NCBI GenBank assembly: GCA_019245115.1
Contig: JAFARZ010000284.1
Span: 1-61,832 of the forward strand
Source: Streptosporangiaceae bacterium
GTDB taxonomy: Bacteria; Actinomycetota; Actinomycetes; Streptosporangiales; Streptosporangiaceae
Direction: 5' to 3'
Length of the DNA stretch: 61,832 nt
The notes under the pieces were generated by a model. That model ran no database searches. It was not told where the DNA came from and saw only the letters and a list, made by a program, of their open reading frames with translations. Shown piece by piece: positions 35,672 to 44,485 of this stretch. A program made the position numbers and the translations under genes. Position 1 is the first letter of the stretch, and the number at the start of each line of letters is the position of its first letter.

Positions 35672-36861
35672 GCGCGGGCCGAGATCGTGTCGTGTCCGGT
35701 TGGCCCGCTGTCGAAACGCACGGTCGTTCCGCGCTGGCCGAGCAGCTGCGCGAGGGCCGAGGTGCCGTCGTGGATGCCCGCGTCCCAGGCATCTTCGTAC
35801 CAGCCGGCGGCGAGATAGGCCCGCTGCGGAGCGCGGTCTCCGTTGCCGAACCGGCCCAGCAGCCCGGCGGAGCCGTCGCCGGCACGCCGCACGTCCATGC
35901 TGCCGTTGAGTTGGAGCGCGGCGGAGATCAGCGCCAGGCGCGGGAACAGTCCCGGCTCCTCGGCCGCAAGCGTGGCGGCTGCCACGCCGCCCGCGCTGAA
36001 GCCGGCCACCGCGGCCTCCGCCCGCACTGGGACGCGGCGGGTCAGCTCGGGCCACAGTTCGTCGACGATGAACCGGGTGTGACCGGTACCGCTGCCGAAG
36101 TCCCGCAGCTTCGCGGTGAAGCTGTGCTCGCTGAACAGGACCGCGAGGAGCGGGGCGCCCCGCATGGATGCCGCGAGATTGTCGAGGAACGCGATGTCGT
36201 GCCATTCCTCATTCCCCTGGAGCATCACCACGACCTGGTGCGGGGCGGCGGTGGTGCCGGCCGGACGGTACAGCACCGCCTTCTTCGCGCGGCCCAGCGC
36301 ACGGCTGTTCACGGTGAGCTCCTCGAAGCTTCCCCTGCCCGCCCCCGGCACATGCCTGGCCGCCGGAGCGGGCCGTGCGCCCGGAAGCGTCAGCAGCGAG
36401 TGCAGGATGCGAAGCCGCAGGCCGCGGATGTGAACCTGGACGAAGCTCGGGTTCATGCGGTCCAGCCGCCGGCCAGCCGGCGAGCGCGCGAGCTCGGCGA
36501 GCGCGGCGCCTTCCAGCTCATCGGGCGGGTCGAGGCAGAAGTGATAAGGGACGCGGGACGCCCGCGGCAGCCGGAAGGTGCCGGCGAACACCCCGTCACC
36601 CACAGCGGTCAGCCGGGCGAAGCCTGACGGCAGAGCCGGGCAGAACAACGCGACCTGCCGGGGCGCGCCGCGCGGATCGGCCAGGACGAAGGTGACATCG
36701 TAAAAGATGACATCGCAATCAGGGCTGCCCGGGGCCGGCTCGACCACGGGTCCCCGGCTGGCGCGTGCCAGGCCGAGCACCGCCGCCGTGCCGCCGTCGG
36801 CGTGTGCCTGGCGGACGGTCTCGCTGAGCCCGACGCTGATGCCCCATACCCGGCGGATCAC
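35629..36861 (-). CDS. Enterochelin esterase (Fes)-like alpha/beta hydrolase
   Basis: A 410-residue protein with the two-domain layout of Fes: an N-terminal beta-sandwich (RQVALFCPALPSGFARL, GVFAGTFRLPRASRVPYHF) and a C-terminal esterase D domain. It has VVVMLQGNEEWHD, nucleophile GFSAGG and His in TGHDTISARAYL. Fes hydrolyses ferric-siderophore ester bonds; homologues in biosynthetic clusters may release or trim products. GTG 36861 overlaps the carbamoyltransferase stop as GTGA; the longer frame upstream is antisense to that gene and not used. It could compensate for the defective NRPS thioesterase. Confidence 0.82.
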   Translation of the reverse strand: MIRRVWGISVGLSETVRQAHADGGTAAVLGLARASRGPVVEPAPGSPDCDVIFYDVTFVLADPRGAPRQVALFCPALPSGFARLTAVGDGVFAGTFRLPRASRVPYHFCLDPPDELEGAALAELARSPAGRRLDRMNPSFVQVHIRGLRLRILHSLLTLPGARPAPAARHVPGAGRGSFEELTVNSRALGRAKKAVLYRPAGTTAAPHQVVVMLQGNEEWHDIAFLDNLAASMRGAPLLAVLFSEHSFTAKLRDFGSGTGHTRFIVDELWPELTRRVPVRAEAAVAGFSAGGVAAATLAAEEPGLFPRLALISAALQLNGSMDVRRAGDGSAGLLGRFGNGDRAPQRAYLAAGWYEDAWDAGIHDGTSALAQLLGQRGTTVRFDSGPTGHDTISARAYLADGLGWLFASG

Positions 36862-38489
36862 CGGAGCGCGACACACCAGCCGTCGCCTGCCAGCAGATCC
36901 AGGCCCATGGCCGCCGCGGCACGGTAAGCGTCTTCGGGGGTATACACGATCGGCTGACCCGCGGGATTGAACGAGGTACAGGTCACGGCCGCGTGCCCGG
37001 TCCGCCTTTGCATCTCCTTCAGCAGCGTGCCGAACGGGCCGTCGTCGCCGTCGAGTACCTGCGGCCGGGCGGTGTTGTCGACGTGGATCACGCCGGCCAG
37101 CGGGCGCATGGCCGAGGCCGTGGCCGTGCAGTTGACGAGCATGTAGGGCGACGGGACGCCCGTAAAGGAGGCGGTGAACTCGTCGGCGAGCAGGGAGGGT
37201 GCCAGCGGCCGCCAGTTCTCGCGTCCCTTGATCACGTTGAGCCGGTCGCGGACTCGCTCCGAATCGGCCCGCGCGAGGATCGCCCGATTGCCCAGTGCTC
37301 GCGGCCCGATCTCGGCGCGGCCGTCGAACCACCCGCACAGCATGTCTCGTTCGAGCAGACCGTCGGCGATCTCCCCAGGCGAGATCGCGCGGACCGCGGC
37401 GCCCGCCGCGGTGAGGCGGGACATGATGTCCTCCGGTGCGTAACCGCGGCCGAGGAAAGCGCCGTCCGCCGTGCAGCCCGCCGGATCCGGGCAGACCGAG
37501 ATGGCCGCCCCGATCGCGATCCCCCCGTCGTTGGCGGGCGGCGGTATGGTGAGGGTGCCGCCGTGGCGTCCGCACCATTCCGCGACTGTGGCGTTGATGC
37601 TGCAATTGAGCGCGACGCCGCCGGCCATGACCAGGACCGGTGCCGGATCGGAAACCTCGCCGAGATATGACATGATCCGGGACTCGACGACGGTCTGCAC
37701 ACCGAGAGCCAGATCGGCGCGCACATTGAACGACGTCCCGGCCGAGATCAGCGATCCCATCTGGATTATCCGCCGCCGCTGGAGTGCCTGGATCTCGGCG
37801 CGGTCATGGAGTTCCGGGATAGGCCCGGCAAATCTGTCATCCGGTGGCTGCGGTATGTCGCTCATCGTTTCGCGGCGCCCATACGAGGCAAGCCCCATTG
37901 TCTTGCCCTCATTCCCGGGGTGAAAGCGAAGGGCCGCCGTGGCGGCTTCATAAAGGAAGCCCAGCGAGCCCTCGATGCCGAGGTTCCACACTTTCTCAAG
38001 GCGGCCCGCGCGCAACCGGAAGAAGGCGCCGGATGTCGATTCGCCCGCGCCGTCGATCACCAGTCCGTCGACCGTGGCGCGATCCACGCCGGATGGCAGG
38101 AACGCCACGCCGCTCCAGAAATGCGCCACATGGTGGTCGGTGAAGACGACCGGCGTCTTATCCGGCAGCGGTATGCCCGCGGCCAGCATGGTCCGCCGGA
38201 TAGCCTCGGCCTCCGAGCTTTCCCCCAGGCCCAGGCCGAGGGCGCCCGGGCGCCAGCCATGGCAGACGATATCGACGTCCCGGATGTTAATCCCGGCAAT
38301 ACTGAGCACTTCTTGAATAGCCAGCACGGGCTGATCGCCGGGGGCGTGCCTCCGCCGATTCAGTCTTTCCTCTTCTGCCGCGGCGACAACTTGACCATCG
38401 ACCATGAGAGCGGCGGACGCGTCATGATCCGCGCCGGCGAAACCGTTGAGTCCTAGTGCGATCACGGCGCAATCATTACCTACTCTCAT
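36858..38489 (-). CDS. O-carbamoyltransferase (TobZ/CmcH/NodU family), copy 1
   Basis: A 543-residue carbamoyltransferase that makes carbamoyl-AMP from carbamoyl phosphate and ATP and passes the group to a hydroxyl. The N-terminal Kae1-like domain shows ALGLNGFAGADHDASAAL, metal-binding HHVAH and GAGESTSGAFF. The C-terminal YrdC-like/adenylation part has FDGRAEIGPRALGNRAIL and FNPAGQPIVYTPEDA. ATG 38489 overlaps the divergent ligase frame by 34 bp; GTG 38465 (VIALGLNG) is an alternative. It forms an operon with the Fes-like gene. Confidence 0.9.
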   Translation of the reverse strand: MRVGNDCAVIALGLNGFAGADHDASAALMVDGQVVAAAEEERLNRRRHAPGDQPVLAIQEVLSIAGINIRDVDIVCHGWRPGALGLGLGESSEAEAIRRTMLAAGIPLPDKTPVVFTDHHVAHFWSGVAFLPSGVDRATVDGLVIDGAGESTSGAFFRLRAGRLEKVWNLGIEGSLGFLYEAATAALRFHPGNEGKTMGLASYGRRETMSDIPQPPDDRFAGPIPELHDRAEIQALQRRRIIQMGSLISAGTSFNVRADLALGVQTVVESRIMSYLGEVSDPAPVLVMAGGVALNCSINATVAEWCGRHGGTLTIPPPANDGGIAIGAAISVCPDPAGCTADGAFLGRGYAPEDIMSRLTAAGAAVRAISPGEIADGLLERDMLCGWFDGRAEIGPRALGNRAILARADSERVRDRLNVIKGRENWRPLAPSLLADEFTASFTGVPSPYMLVNCTATASAMRPLAGVIHVDNTARPQVLDGDDGPFGTLLKEMQRRTGHAAVTCTSFNPAGQPIVYTPEDAYRAAAAMGLDLLAGDGWCVALR

Positions 38490-40027
38490 CCTGTACGCTA
38501 TTGCGCGCGTTCAGCCAAAAGAACGGGCTTGCCGCGCTGACCACCTGGCAGGATCCTGAGCCCGTGGCTGCGGAACTACTGGAACTCCTGGATCGCGAAG
38601 GTGCGGCAATCGCGATCCAGGATGGGGACGTACCGGGCGGCCAGATCTCACGCCGGAATATGGTGGCCGAAATAGCGGCGTTCGCGGGAACCGTGTCGCC
38701 GGCCTGGCACAGCGGCCCGCCGGGCAGCGCATGGGTCGCGGCACGTGACAGGTGCCTGCAGGTCATGGCCGTGCTCGGCTGCCTGGCATGCGGGCCCACC
38801 GCGCTGCCCGAGCGGACCGGGCCGCCGCAGATGTTCGACACGCTGGCCGGCGTGTGCCCGCCAGCGCTGGTGGTGTCCGATGACGGCGACTGCGACGTGG
38901 CACGCTGGGCCGCTGCGCGCGGCGTGCCGGTACACCTGATCCGGGGCGCGCCCGGCGAGCGCATCCCGGCGGCCCGGTCGCGCGGCCCGGTCGCGGACAG
39001 CGCCCTGCAGCTCTTCACGTCCGGGACGACCGGCCCGGTCAAATGCGTCAGCCTCCGCGTGCCACAGCTTCTCGCGGCCACCGCCGGTGTCGCCGGCCGG
39101 CTGGTCCTGACCGAGTCGGATACCTCGCTGAGCATCGCCCCGCTCACCCATACGCTGGGCTTTGTCACCAGCGTGCTGGCCGGGCTCCTGGCGGGCGGCC
39201 GTGTGGCGTTCGCCGACCCCCAGCGCGCGAACGCGCTGCTGCGGACGGTATCGGCCGCGCGCCCGACATGGTGCGCCGCGTCTCCCAGCGGCCTGCGGCT
39301 GCTGCACACCATCATGAGCAGCGGCGAGGCGACGTGGCCCGGCCTGCGGTTCCTGCGCTCGAGCTCGGCGCCGCTGAGCGACGATCTCGCCGCCGTCCTC
39401 GAGGGTTTCTTCCAGGTGCCCGTCATCAACGCGTACGTCATGACGGAGGCACCCGGCGAGATCGCCTCGCAGGACCTGGCGGGTGAACGGCGCCGTGGCA
39501 CCGTCGGCCGGCCGACCCTGTGCGAAGTGGAGGTCAGGTCCCCGGATGCGGGCACAGCTGCGGGCGAGATCTGGATCCGCGGCCCCAACGTCGCTGTTGC
39601 GGACCACACTGACCCTGACCACGACGGGCCAGGGCACGGGCTCTGGACGCGGACAGGTGACATCGGCGCGTTCGACGACGCCGGCTTCCTGCGGGTCACC
39701 GGCAGGACCCACGACGTCATCAATCAGGGCGGGGTGAAAGTGTGGCCGCCCGAGGTCGAGGCCGCGGCCCTCCAGCATCCCGACGTCACGGCGGCGGTGG
39801 CCTTTCCCATCCCGCACGAAGGCCTTGGCGAGACAGTGGGCCTGGTGGTGGTGCCCCGCGAGGGCCGTGCGGTCGACCGTACCGCCGTGCGGCGCCTGCT
39901 CATGGCCGACCTGCCGCGTGACAAATGGCCGAGCACCATCGTGGTCCGCGGCGAGGTTCCGCTCACCGCGCGAGGCAAGGTCAGCCGCCGCCGGATGTGG
40001 CAAATGCTCGGAGTTGAGGCACGTTGA
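38456..40027 (+). CDS. Acyl/aryl-CoA or carrier ligase (AMP-binding), cluster copy 2
   Basis: A 523-residue adenylate-forming enzyme with LFTSGTTGPVKCVSL, YVMTEAPGE, LWTRTGDIG, the hinge GRTHDVINQGGVKV and C-terminal Lys in TARGKVSRRR. It activates a carboxylate as the AMP ester and loads CoA or a carrier; the substrate is not readable from the pocket with confidence. GTG 38456 is the longest start but overlaps the divergent gene; GTG 38564 also gives a complete domain. It is the first gene of a 17-gene plus-strand run. Confidence 0.88.
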   Translation: MRSRRNHYLLSSCTLLRAFSQKNGLAALTTWQDPEPVAAELLELLDREGAAIAIQDGDVPGGQISRRNMVAEIAAFAGTVSPAWHSGPPGSAWVAARDRCLQVMAVLGCLACGPTALPERTGPPQMFDTLAGVCPPALVVSDDGDCDVARWAAARGVPVHLIRGAPGERIPAARSRGPVADSALQLFTSGTTGPVKCVSLRVPQLLAATAGVAGRLVLTESDTSLSIAPLTHTLGFVTSVLAGLLAGGRVAFADPQRANALLRTVSAARPTWCAASPSGLRLLHTIMSSGEATWPGLRFLRSSSAPLSDDLAAVLEGFFQVPVINAYVMTEAPGEIASQDLAGERRRGTVGRPTLCEVEVRSPDAGTAAGEIWIRGPNVAVADHTDPDHDGPGHGLWTRTGDIGAFDDAGFLRVTGRTHDVINQGGVKVWPPEVEAAALQHPDVTAAVAFPIPHEGLGETVGLVVVPREGRAVDRTAVRRLLMADLPRDKWPSTIVVRGEVPLTARGKVSRRRMWQMLGVEAR

Positions 40028-41139
40028 ACCTGTACTGGTTTCTTCCCGCCCACGGAGACGGGCGCGGCCTCAGCCGCCGGAACGGGGAAGGACCGCCGCA
40101 GCGCGCCCCCGACCTGTCCTATCTCGCCCAGGTGGCGGGGGCGGCCGAGCAGCTCGGGTTCGCCGGCGCGCTCGTCCCGGCCGGCATGTTCTGCGAGGAT
40201 CCGTGGCTGATCTCGGCGGCGCTCGCCCAGCGCACGGCACGCCTGAAGTTCATGGTGGCGCTGCGGCCTGGGCTGATATCGCCGATGCTCGCCGCCCAGA
40301 TGGCCGCCACCGGCCAGCGGATAACGGGCAACAGGATCGAGCTCAACATCGTCGTCGGCGGGGACCCCGACGAGCAGGCGCGGTACGGCGATTGGCTCGA
40401 TCACGAGCAGCGCTACGCGCGGGCGGCCGAGTTCCTCACGATCGTCCGCGGCGCGTGGTCGGGCCGCCCGTTCGATTTCTCCGGAACGTACTTCCGGGTC
40501 AAGGGGGCGGTGGTGCGTGGCACGCTGATGGCACCGCCCGTTTTCGTCGGCGGCTCCTCGCGGGCCGCGCAGCAGGTCGCGGCCCAGCTGGGCGACGTGT
40601 ACCTGGCGTGGGGCGAGGTGCCCGGCGAGCTGGAGGAGCTGTTCGGGACGGCGCGGGACGCCGCCGGCCAGTCCGGGCGGGAGATCTCTCTCGGCACCCG
40701 CTTTCACGTCATCAGCAGGGACAGCGCCGATGACGCGTGGGCAGTCGCGCGCCAGCTGCTTGAGAACGTCGATACCGCGATGATCGAAGCGGCGGCCGCG
40801 CGGTCCCGGCGGTCGGAGTCGGTCGGCCAGCGGCGCATGTCGGCGCTGCACGGCGGGGACGTCGGCAAGCTGGAGGTCTACCCGAACGTATGGGCCGGGT
40901 ACGGGCTGATCCGCCCGGGCCCCGGCGCGGCGCTGGTCGGCAGCCATGACGAGATCGCGGACCGGATCGAGGAATTTCACCGCATCGGCGTGCGGCACCT
41001 CATCCTGTCCGGCCAGCCTCACCTCGAGGAGGCTTACTGGTTTGGCGAGGGCGTCATACCGCGGCTGCGGGCGCGTGGACTTCTGGATGCCGGGGCGCCG
41101 TCAGGGCGCGTGCGGGCCGGGGAGGCGGCCAATGGCTAG
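40024..41139 (+). CDS. SsuD-like FMNH2-dependent monooxygenase
   Basis: A 371-residue luciferase-family barrel close to alkanesulfonate monooxygenase: FLPAHGDGRG, LGFAGALVPAG, LRPGLISPMLAAQMAATGQRI, NIVVGGDPDEQ, RYARAAEFLTIVRGAW, VFVGGSSRAAQ. It needs reduced FMN, and the next gene, overlapping by 8 nt, encodes an FMN reductase, as in ssuED. It may oxidise a sulfonate, thiol or other cluster intermediate. The start is TTG overlapping the previous stop (TTGA). Confidence 0.88.
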   Translation: MNLYWFLPAHGDGRGLSRRNGEGPPQRAPDLSYLAQVAGAAEQLGFAGALVPAGMFCEDPWLISAALAQRTARLKFMVALRPGLISPMLAAQMAATGQRITGNRIELNIVVGGDPDEQARYGDWLDHEQRYARAAEFLTIVRGAWSGRPFDFSGTYFRVKGAVVRGTLMAPPVFVGGSSRAAQQVAAQLGDVYLAWGEVPGELEELFGTARDAAGQSGREISLGTRFHVISRDSADDAWAVARQLLENVDTAMIEAAAARSRRSESVGQRRMSALHGGDVGKLEVYPNVWAGYGLIRPGPGAALVGSHDEIADRIEEFHRIGVRHLILSGQPHLEEAYWFGEGVIPRLRARGLLDAGAPSGRVRAGEAANG

Positions 41140-41707
41140 CGGCGAGCCGCGGCTGGCGATCGTGGTCGGCCACCCGTCGTCGTGCTCTAGGACCCATGCG
41201 ATCGCCGCGCGCGCGGGCGAACGGCTGGTGCGGGCGCTCCGCGATGAGGAGGTCCACCTCTCCGGCCCCCAGCTGATCGACCTCGCGGAACTCGCGCCGA
41301 GCCTGCTCGACCGGAACGGTCATGGCGGCCCGGCGGACATGGCGCTGCGCACCGTCAGAGAGGTCCCGCTCGTGCTGGCGGCAAGCCCCACGTTCCGCGG
41401 TGCCTGTTCCGGGCTGCTGAAGCTGTTCCTGGACCTGATGCCCCGCCACGGCCTTACGGACACGGTCGTGGTGCCGCTGATGACCGCGAGCATCCCCGCG
41501 CACCGCCGCGCGGTGGACACGAGCCTGCGGCCGGTGCTGCTCGAATTGCGAGCCAGCGTTCCCGCCCCGGGAATCAGCGTGCTCGACACCGAGTTCGCGC
41601 ATTTCGATGACGTTTTCGACATCTGGTGGACCGCCCACGGCCATGCGCTGAGCCGGGCGGTGGGACAGCGTACCGGTGACCGCGCGGACGAGGTCACGCA
41701 GTGCTGA
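41132..41707 (+). CDS. NAD(P)H-dependent FMN reductase
   Basis: A 191-residue flavodoxin-like reductase (MASGEPRLAIVVGHPSSCSRTHAIA, LVLAASPTFRGACSGLLKLFLDLMP, VVPLMTASIPAHRRAVD) of the SsuE/NADPH-FMN-reductase type. ATG 41132 follows GGGGAGG and overlaps the monooxygenase stop; a longer frame upstream is antisense-like and rejected. It probably feeds reduced FMN to the adjacent SsuD-like enzyme and possibly to the monooxygenase at 22.1-23.5 kb. Confidence 0.87.
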   Translation: MASGEPRLAIVVGHPSSCSRTHAIAARAGERLVRALRDEEVHLSGPQLIDLAELAPSLLDRNGHGGPADMALRTVREVPLVLAASPTFRGACSGLLKLFLDLMPRHGLTDTVVVPLMTASIPAHRRAVDTSLRPVLLELRASVPAPGISVLDTEFAHFDDVFDIWWTAHGHALSRAVGQRTGDRADEVTQC

Positions 41708-43326
41708 CCGGCGCGGTGCCGTGGCCCGCCGAGTTCGCCGCGCGATACCGGCGGGAGGGCTACTGGCGGGACGAGACTCTCGCGCAACTGCTGCGAGGGC
41801 CGGCCGGGTCCGCAGGCGCCCGCACCGCCGTGGTCTCCGGCGGCGGCCGGACCTCGTACGCGGAACTCGACAGCCGGGCGGACCAGATAGCGGCCGGGCT
41901 GCGCCAGCTCGGCGTGGTCGCCGGCGACAGGTTCGTCGTGCAGCTACCCAACACTGTGGACCTGCTGGCCGTCTGTGTCGCGCTGTTCCGGGCGGGCGCC
42001 ATCCCGGTTCTCGCGCTGCCCGCGCACCGCAGGGCGGAGATCGGTTACCTGTGCGAGCACGCCGACGCCGCGGGGCTGGTCATCCCAGGCGTGCACCTCG
42101 GATTCGACCACCGCGCGATGGCGCGCGAGATCCGCGGGGCACTGCCGGGCCTGCGGCATGTCCTGGTGGCCGGGGAACCAGGCGAGTTCACCGCCCTCAC
42201 CGACGTCCTCGCCCCGCCGGCCGAGATGCCGCCGCCTGACCCGGCCGACGTGGCACTCTGCCTGCTGTCAGGAGGGACCACCGGGCTGCCTAAGCTCATT
42301 CCCCGCACGCACCACGACTACGTGTGCCAGCTGCGGGGCACCGCGCGGGAGATGGGCCTCGATGATTCCGGTGCCTATCTTGCCGTGCTGCCCGTCGCGC
42401 ACAACGCCGCGCTGGGCTGCCCGGGCGTCCTGGGCGCCCTGCGGGCCGGCGCCAAGGTGGTGCTGGCCGCCAGCCCGGCTCCGGACGAGGCCTTCCCGCT
42501 GATCGCGGCGGAGGCGGTCACGCTCACCACGCTGATGCCGGCCTTCCTGCCGCTGTGGGCCACGACCGCCGGCCTGTTCGAGGTGGATCTTTCGCGGCTC
42601 GTCATCGAGGTTGGCGGCGCCAGGCTCGATCCGGAGGTGGCCAGTTCCGCCGAGCAGGCGCTGGGCTGCACCATTACCCGGTGGTTCGGGATGGCCGAGG
42701 GACTGCTCACGTTCACGCGCACCGGCGAGCCGGCCCGGGTGCGCCATGCTACCGAGGGACGCCCGCTGTGGCCCGCTGACGAGATCCGCGTCGTGGACGC
42801 CGGTGAGCGCGACGCGCCACCCGGCAGCGTGGGCGAACTGCTCGTTCGCGGGCCCTCCGTGGTGCGCGGCTATTACCGGGCCCAGGGATACAACGCCACC
42901 GCCTTCACGCCGTCCGGCTTCCTGCGAACCGGTGATCTCGTCCGGGTGACGCCGGAAGGCAACATGGTGGTGGCGGGCCGGCTCAGGGACGTGGTGAACC
43001 GCGGCGGCGAGAAGGTGCCCACCGCCGAGGTCGAAGATCACATCCGGGCTCATCCCGGTGTCAAGGACGTCGCCGTCACCGCCGTACCGGACCCCGTGCT
43101 GGGGGAATGCTCCTGCGCCTTCGTCATTCCCGCCGGAGACCCGCCCTCGCTGCGGGACCTGCGTGACTTCCTCACCGGGCGGGGACTGGCGGCATTCAAG
43201 CTCCCGGACCAGATGGAACTGGTCGGCTCCTTCCCGAATACTCCCGTGGGCAAGGTGGACAAGGCGGCACTCCGTGACATCACACGGTGGTCGGCAGGCG
43301 GAGGTGAACCATCGAGACTCCAGTGA
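41701..43326 (+). CDS. Aryl-acid AMP ligase (DhbE/YbtE/PchD-like)
   Basis: A 541-residue stand-alone adenylation enzyme. The N terminus (WPAEFAARYRREGYWRDETLAQLLR) is diagnostic of the DhbE/EntE/YbtE family. Core motifs are LSGGTTGLPKLIPRTHHDY, FGMAEGLLTF, FLRTGDLV and TPVGKVDKAAL. In the pocket, PVAHNAALGCPGVLG keeps the Asn (235 in DhbE) that contacts the 2-hydroxyl and has Cys at position 240, reported for salicylate rather than 2,3-dihydroxybenzoate activators. Ala replaces Tyr236, suggesting a wider pocket. It should load an aryl carrier to start the thiazoline chain. GTG 41701 overlaps the previous stop. Confidence 0.9.
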   Translation: MLTGAVPWPAEFAARYRREGYWRDETLAQLLRGPAGSAGARTAVVSGGGRTSYAELDSRADQIAAGLRQLGVVAGDRFVVQLPNTVDLLAVCVALFRAGAIPVLALPAHRRAEIGYLCEHADAAGLVIPGVHLGFDHRAMAREIRGALPGLRHVLVAGEPGEFTALTDVLAPPAEMPPPDPADVALCLLSGGTTGLPKLIPRTHHDYVCQLRGTAREMGLDDSGAYLAVLPVAHNAALGCPGVLGALRAGAKVVLAASPAPDEAFPLIAAEAVTLTTLMPAFLPLWATTAGLFEVDLSRLVIEVGGARLDPEVASSAEQALGCTITRWFGMAEGLLTFTRTGEPARVRHATEGRPLWPADEIRVVDAGERDAPPGSVGELLVRGPSVVRGYYRAQGYNATAFTPSGFLRTGDLVRVTPEGNMVVAGRLRDVVNRGGEKVPTAEVEDHIRAHPGVKDVAVTAVPDPVLGECSCAFVIPAGDPPSLRDLRDFLTGRGLAAFKLPDQMELVGSFPNTPVGKVDKAALRDITRWSAGGGEPSRLQ

Positions 43327-44480
43327 TCGTGGCCACGGCCCGGACACCGATCGGCAGGCGTGGTGGTTCGCTTTCCGGCCTCAAAGCCGTCGAGCTGCTG
43401 CGCCATGTCCAGGTTGAGGTGATCCGGCGGGCAGGCATTGAGCCGGAGACGGTCGAGCAGGTCATCGGCGGGTGCGTCACTCAGATCGGCGAGCAGAGCC
43501 TCAACGTCACCCGGAATGCATGGCTGAACAGCGACCTGTGCTATGAGGTCGCGTCCACAACCGTGGACGCCTCCTGCGGGTCGGGCCAGCAGGCCAACCA
43601 TCTCCTCGCCGCGCTGATCGCCGCCGGGGTGATAGAGACCGGGATCGCGTGCGGCGTCGAATCGATGAGCCGGGTACCAATTGGCAGCAACCTGACCAGC
43701 GTGCCAGGGCACTATAAGACACGCGACTACCCCTATGATGACCCGCCGGAGGCCCAGTTCGGCGGGGCTGAGCGCATCGCCGGCCGGGATGGGATCACGA
43801 GGCAGCACGCCGACGAGTACGGGCTGTGCTCGCAGCGGCGCGCGGCCGCGGCGTGGGCTGAGCGCCGGTTCTCCGGCGAGATAGCGCCGCTCGAGACGCC
43901 CGCGGTGAACGGCGATGGCGGGCAGGCCGCCGGCCGGGTGCTCGTCGACCAGGATCAAGGGCCGCGCAAGACGACGATGGCGGGGCTGGCCCGGCTGAAG
44001 CCCCTGCGCCCGGGCGGCGTCCACACGGCCGGCACGACATCACAGCTGGCGGACGGGGCCGCCGCCGTGCTGTGGATGGCCGAGTCGCGGGCGCGTGCCC
44101 TCGGGCTGCGCCCCCGGGCTCGCATGGTGGCCCAGGTGCTCACCGGCGCCGATCCCTACTACCTGCTTGACGGGCCGATCGTGGCGACGCGCAAGATCCT
44201 GGCCCGGTCCGGCATGAGCATCGCGGACTTCGACCTGTACGAGGTGAACGAGGCGTTCGCCGCGGTGGTGCTGGCGTGGGCCCGCGTGTACCACCCCGAT
44301 TTCGCCAAGCTGAACGTCAACGGCGGCGCGATCGCGCTCGGTCATCCGCTCGGCGCGACGGGAACCCGGCTGATCGTGAGCGCGCTGTCGGAACTGGAAC
44401 GCACCGACCGCGAGTTCGCTCTGATCAGCTTGTGCTGCGGCGGTTCGCTTGGTGCCGCATCGATCCTGCAGCGGATGTGA
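43323..44480 (+). CDS. Thiolase (acetyl-CoA acyltransferase)
   Basis: A 385-residue thiolase with the acylated Cys in TVDASCGSGQQA, NEAFAAV, the GHPLGATG motif (GGAIALGHPLGATG) and the second Cys in SLCCGGSLGAA, so both catalytic cysteines and the His are present. It either cleaves beta-ketoacyl-CoA or, in reverse, condenses acyl-CoA units. Adjacent SDR and dehydratases suggest a biosynthetic cycle. GTG start overlaps the upstream stop as GTGA. Confidence 0.93.
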   Translation: MIVATARTPIGRRGGSLSGLKAVELLRHVQVEVIRRAGIEPETVEQVIGGCVTQIGEQSLNVTRNAWLNSDLCYEVASTTVDASCGSGQQANHLLAALIAAGVIETGIACGVESMSRVPIGSNLTSVPGHYKTRDYPYDDPPEAQFGGAERIAGRDGITRQHADEYGLCSQRRAAAAWAERRFSGEIAPLETPAVNGDGGQAAGRVLVDQDQGPRKTTMAGLARLKPLRPGGVHTAGTTSQLADGAAAVLWMAESRARALGLRPRARMVAQVLTGADPYYLLDGPIVATRKILARSGMSIADFDLYEVNEAFAAVVLAWARVYHPDFAKLNVNGGAIALGHPLGATGTRLIVSALSELERTDREFALISLCCGGSLGAASILQRM

Positions 44481-44485
44481 CCGGC

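Noticed and set aside
36862..37605. Upstream extension of the Fes-like gene to 658 codons
   Set aside because: The extension is antisense-frame sequence within the carbamoyltransferase; the GTGA overlap at 36858-36861 gives a sensible start.
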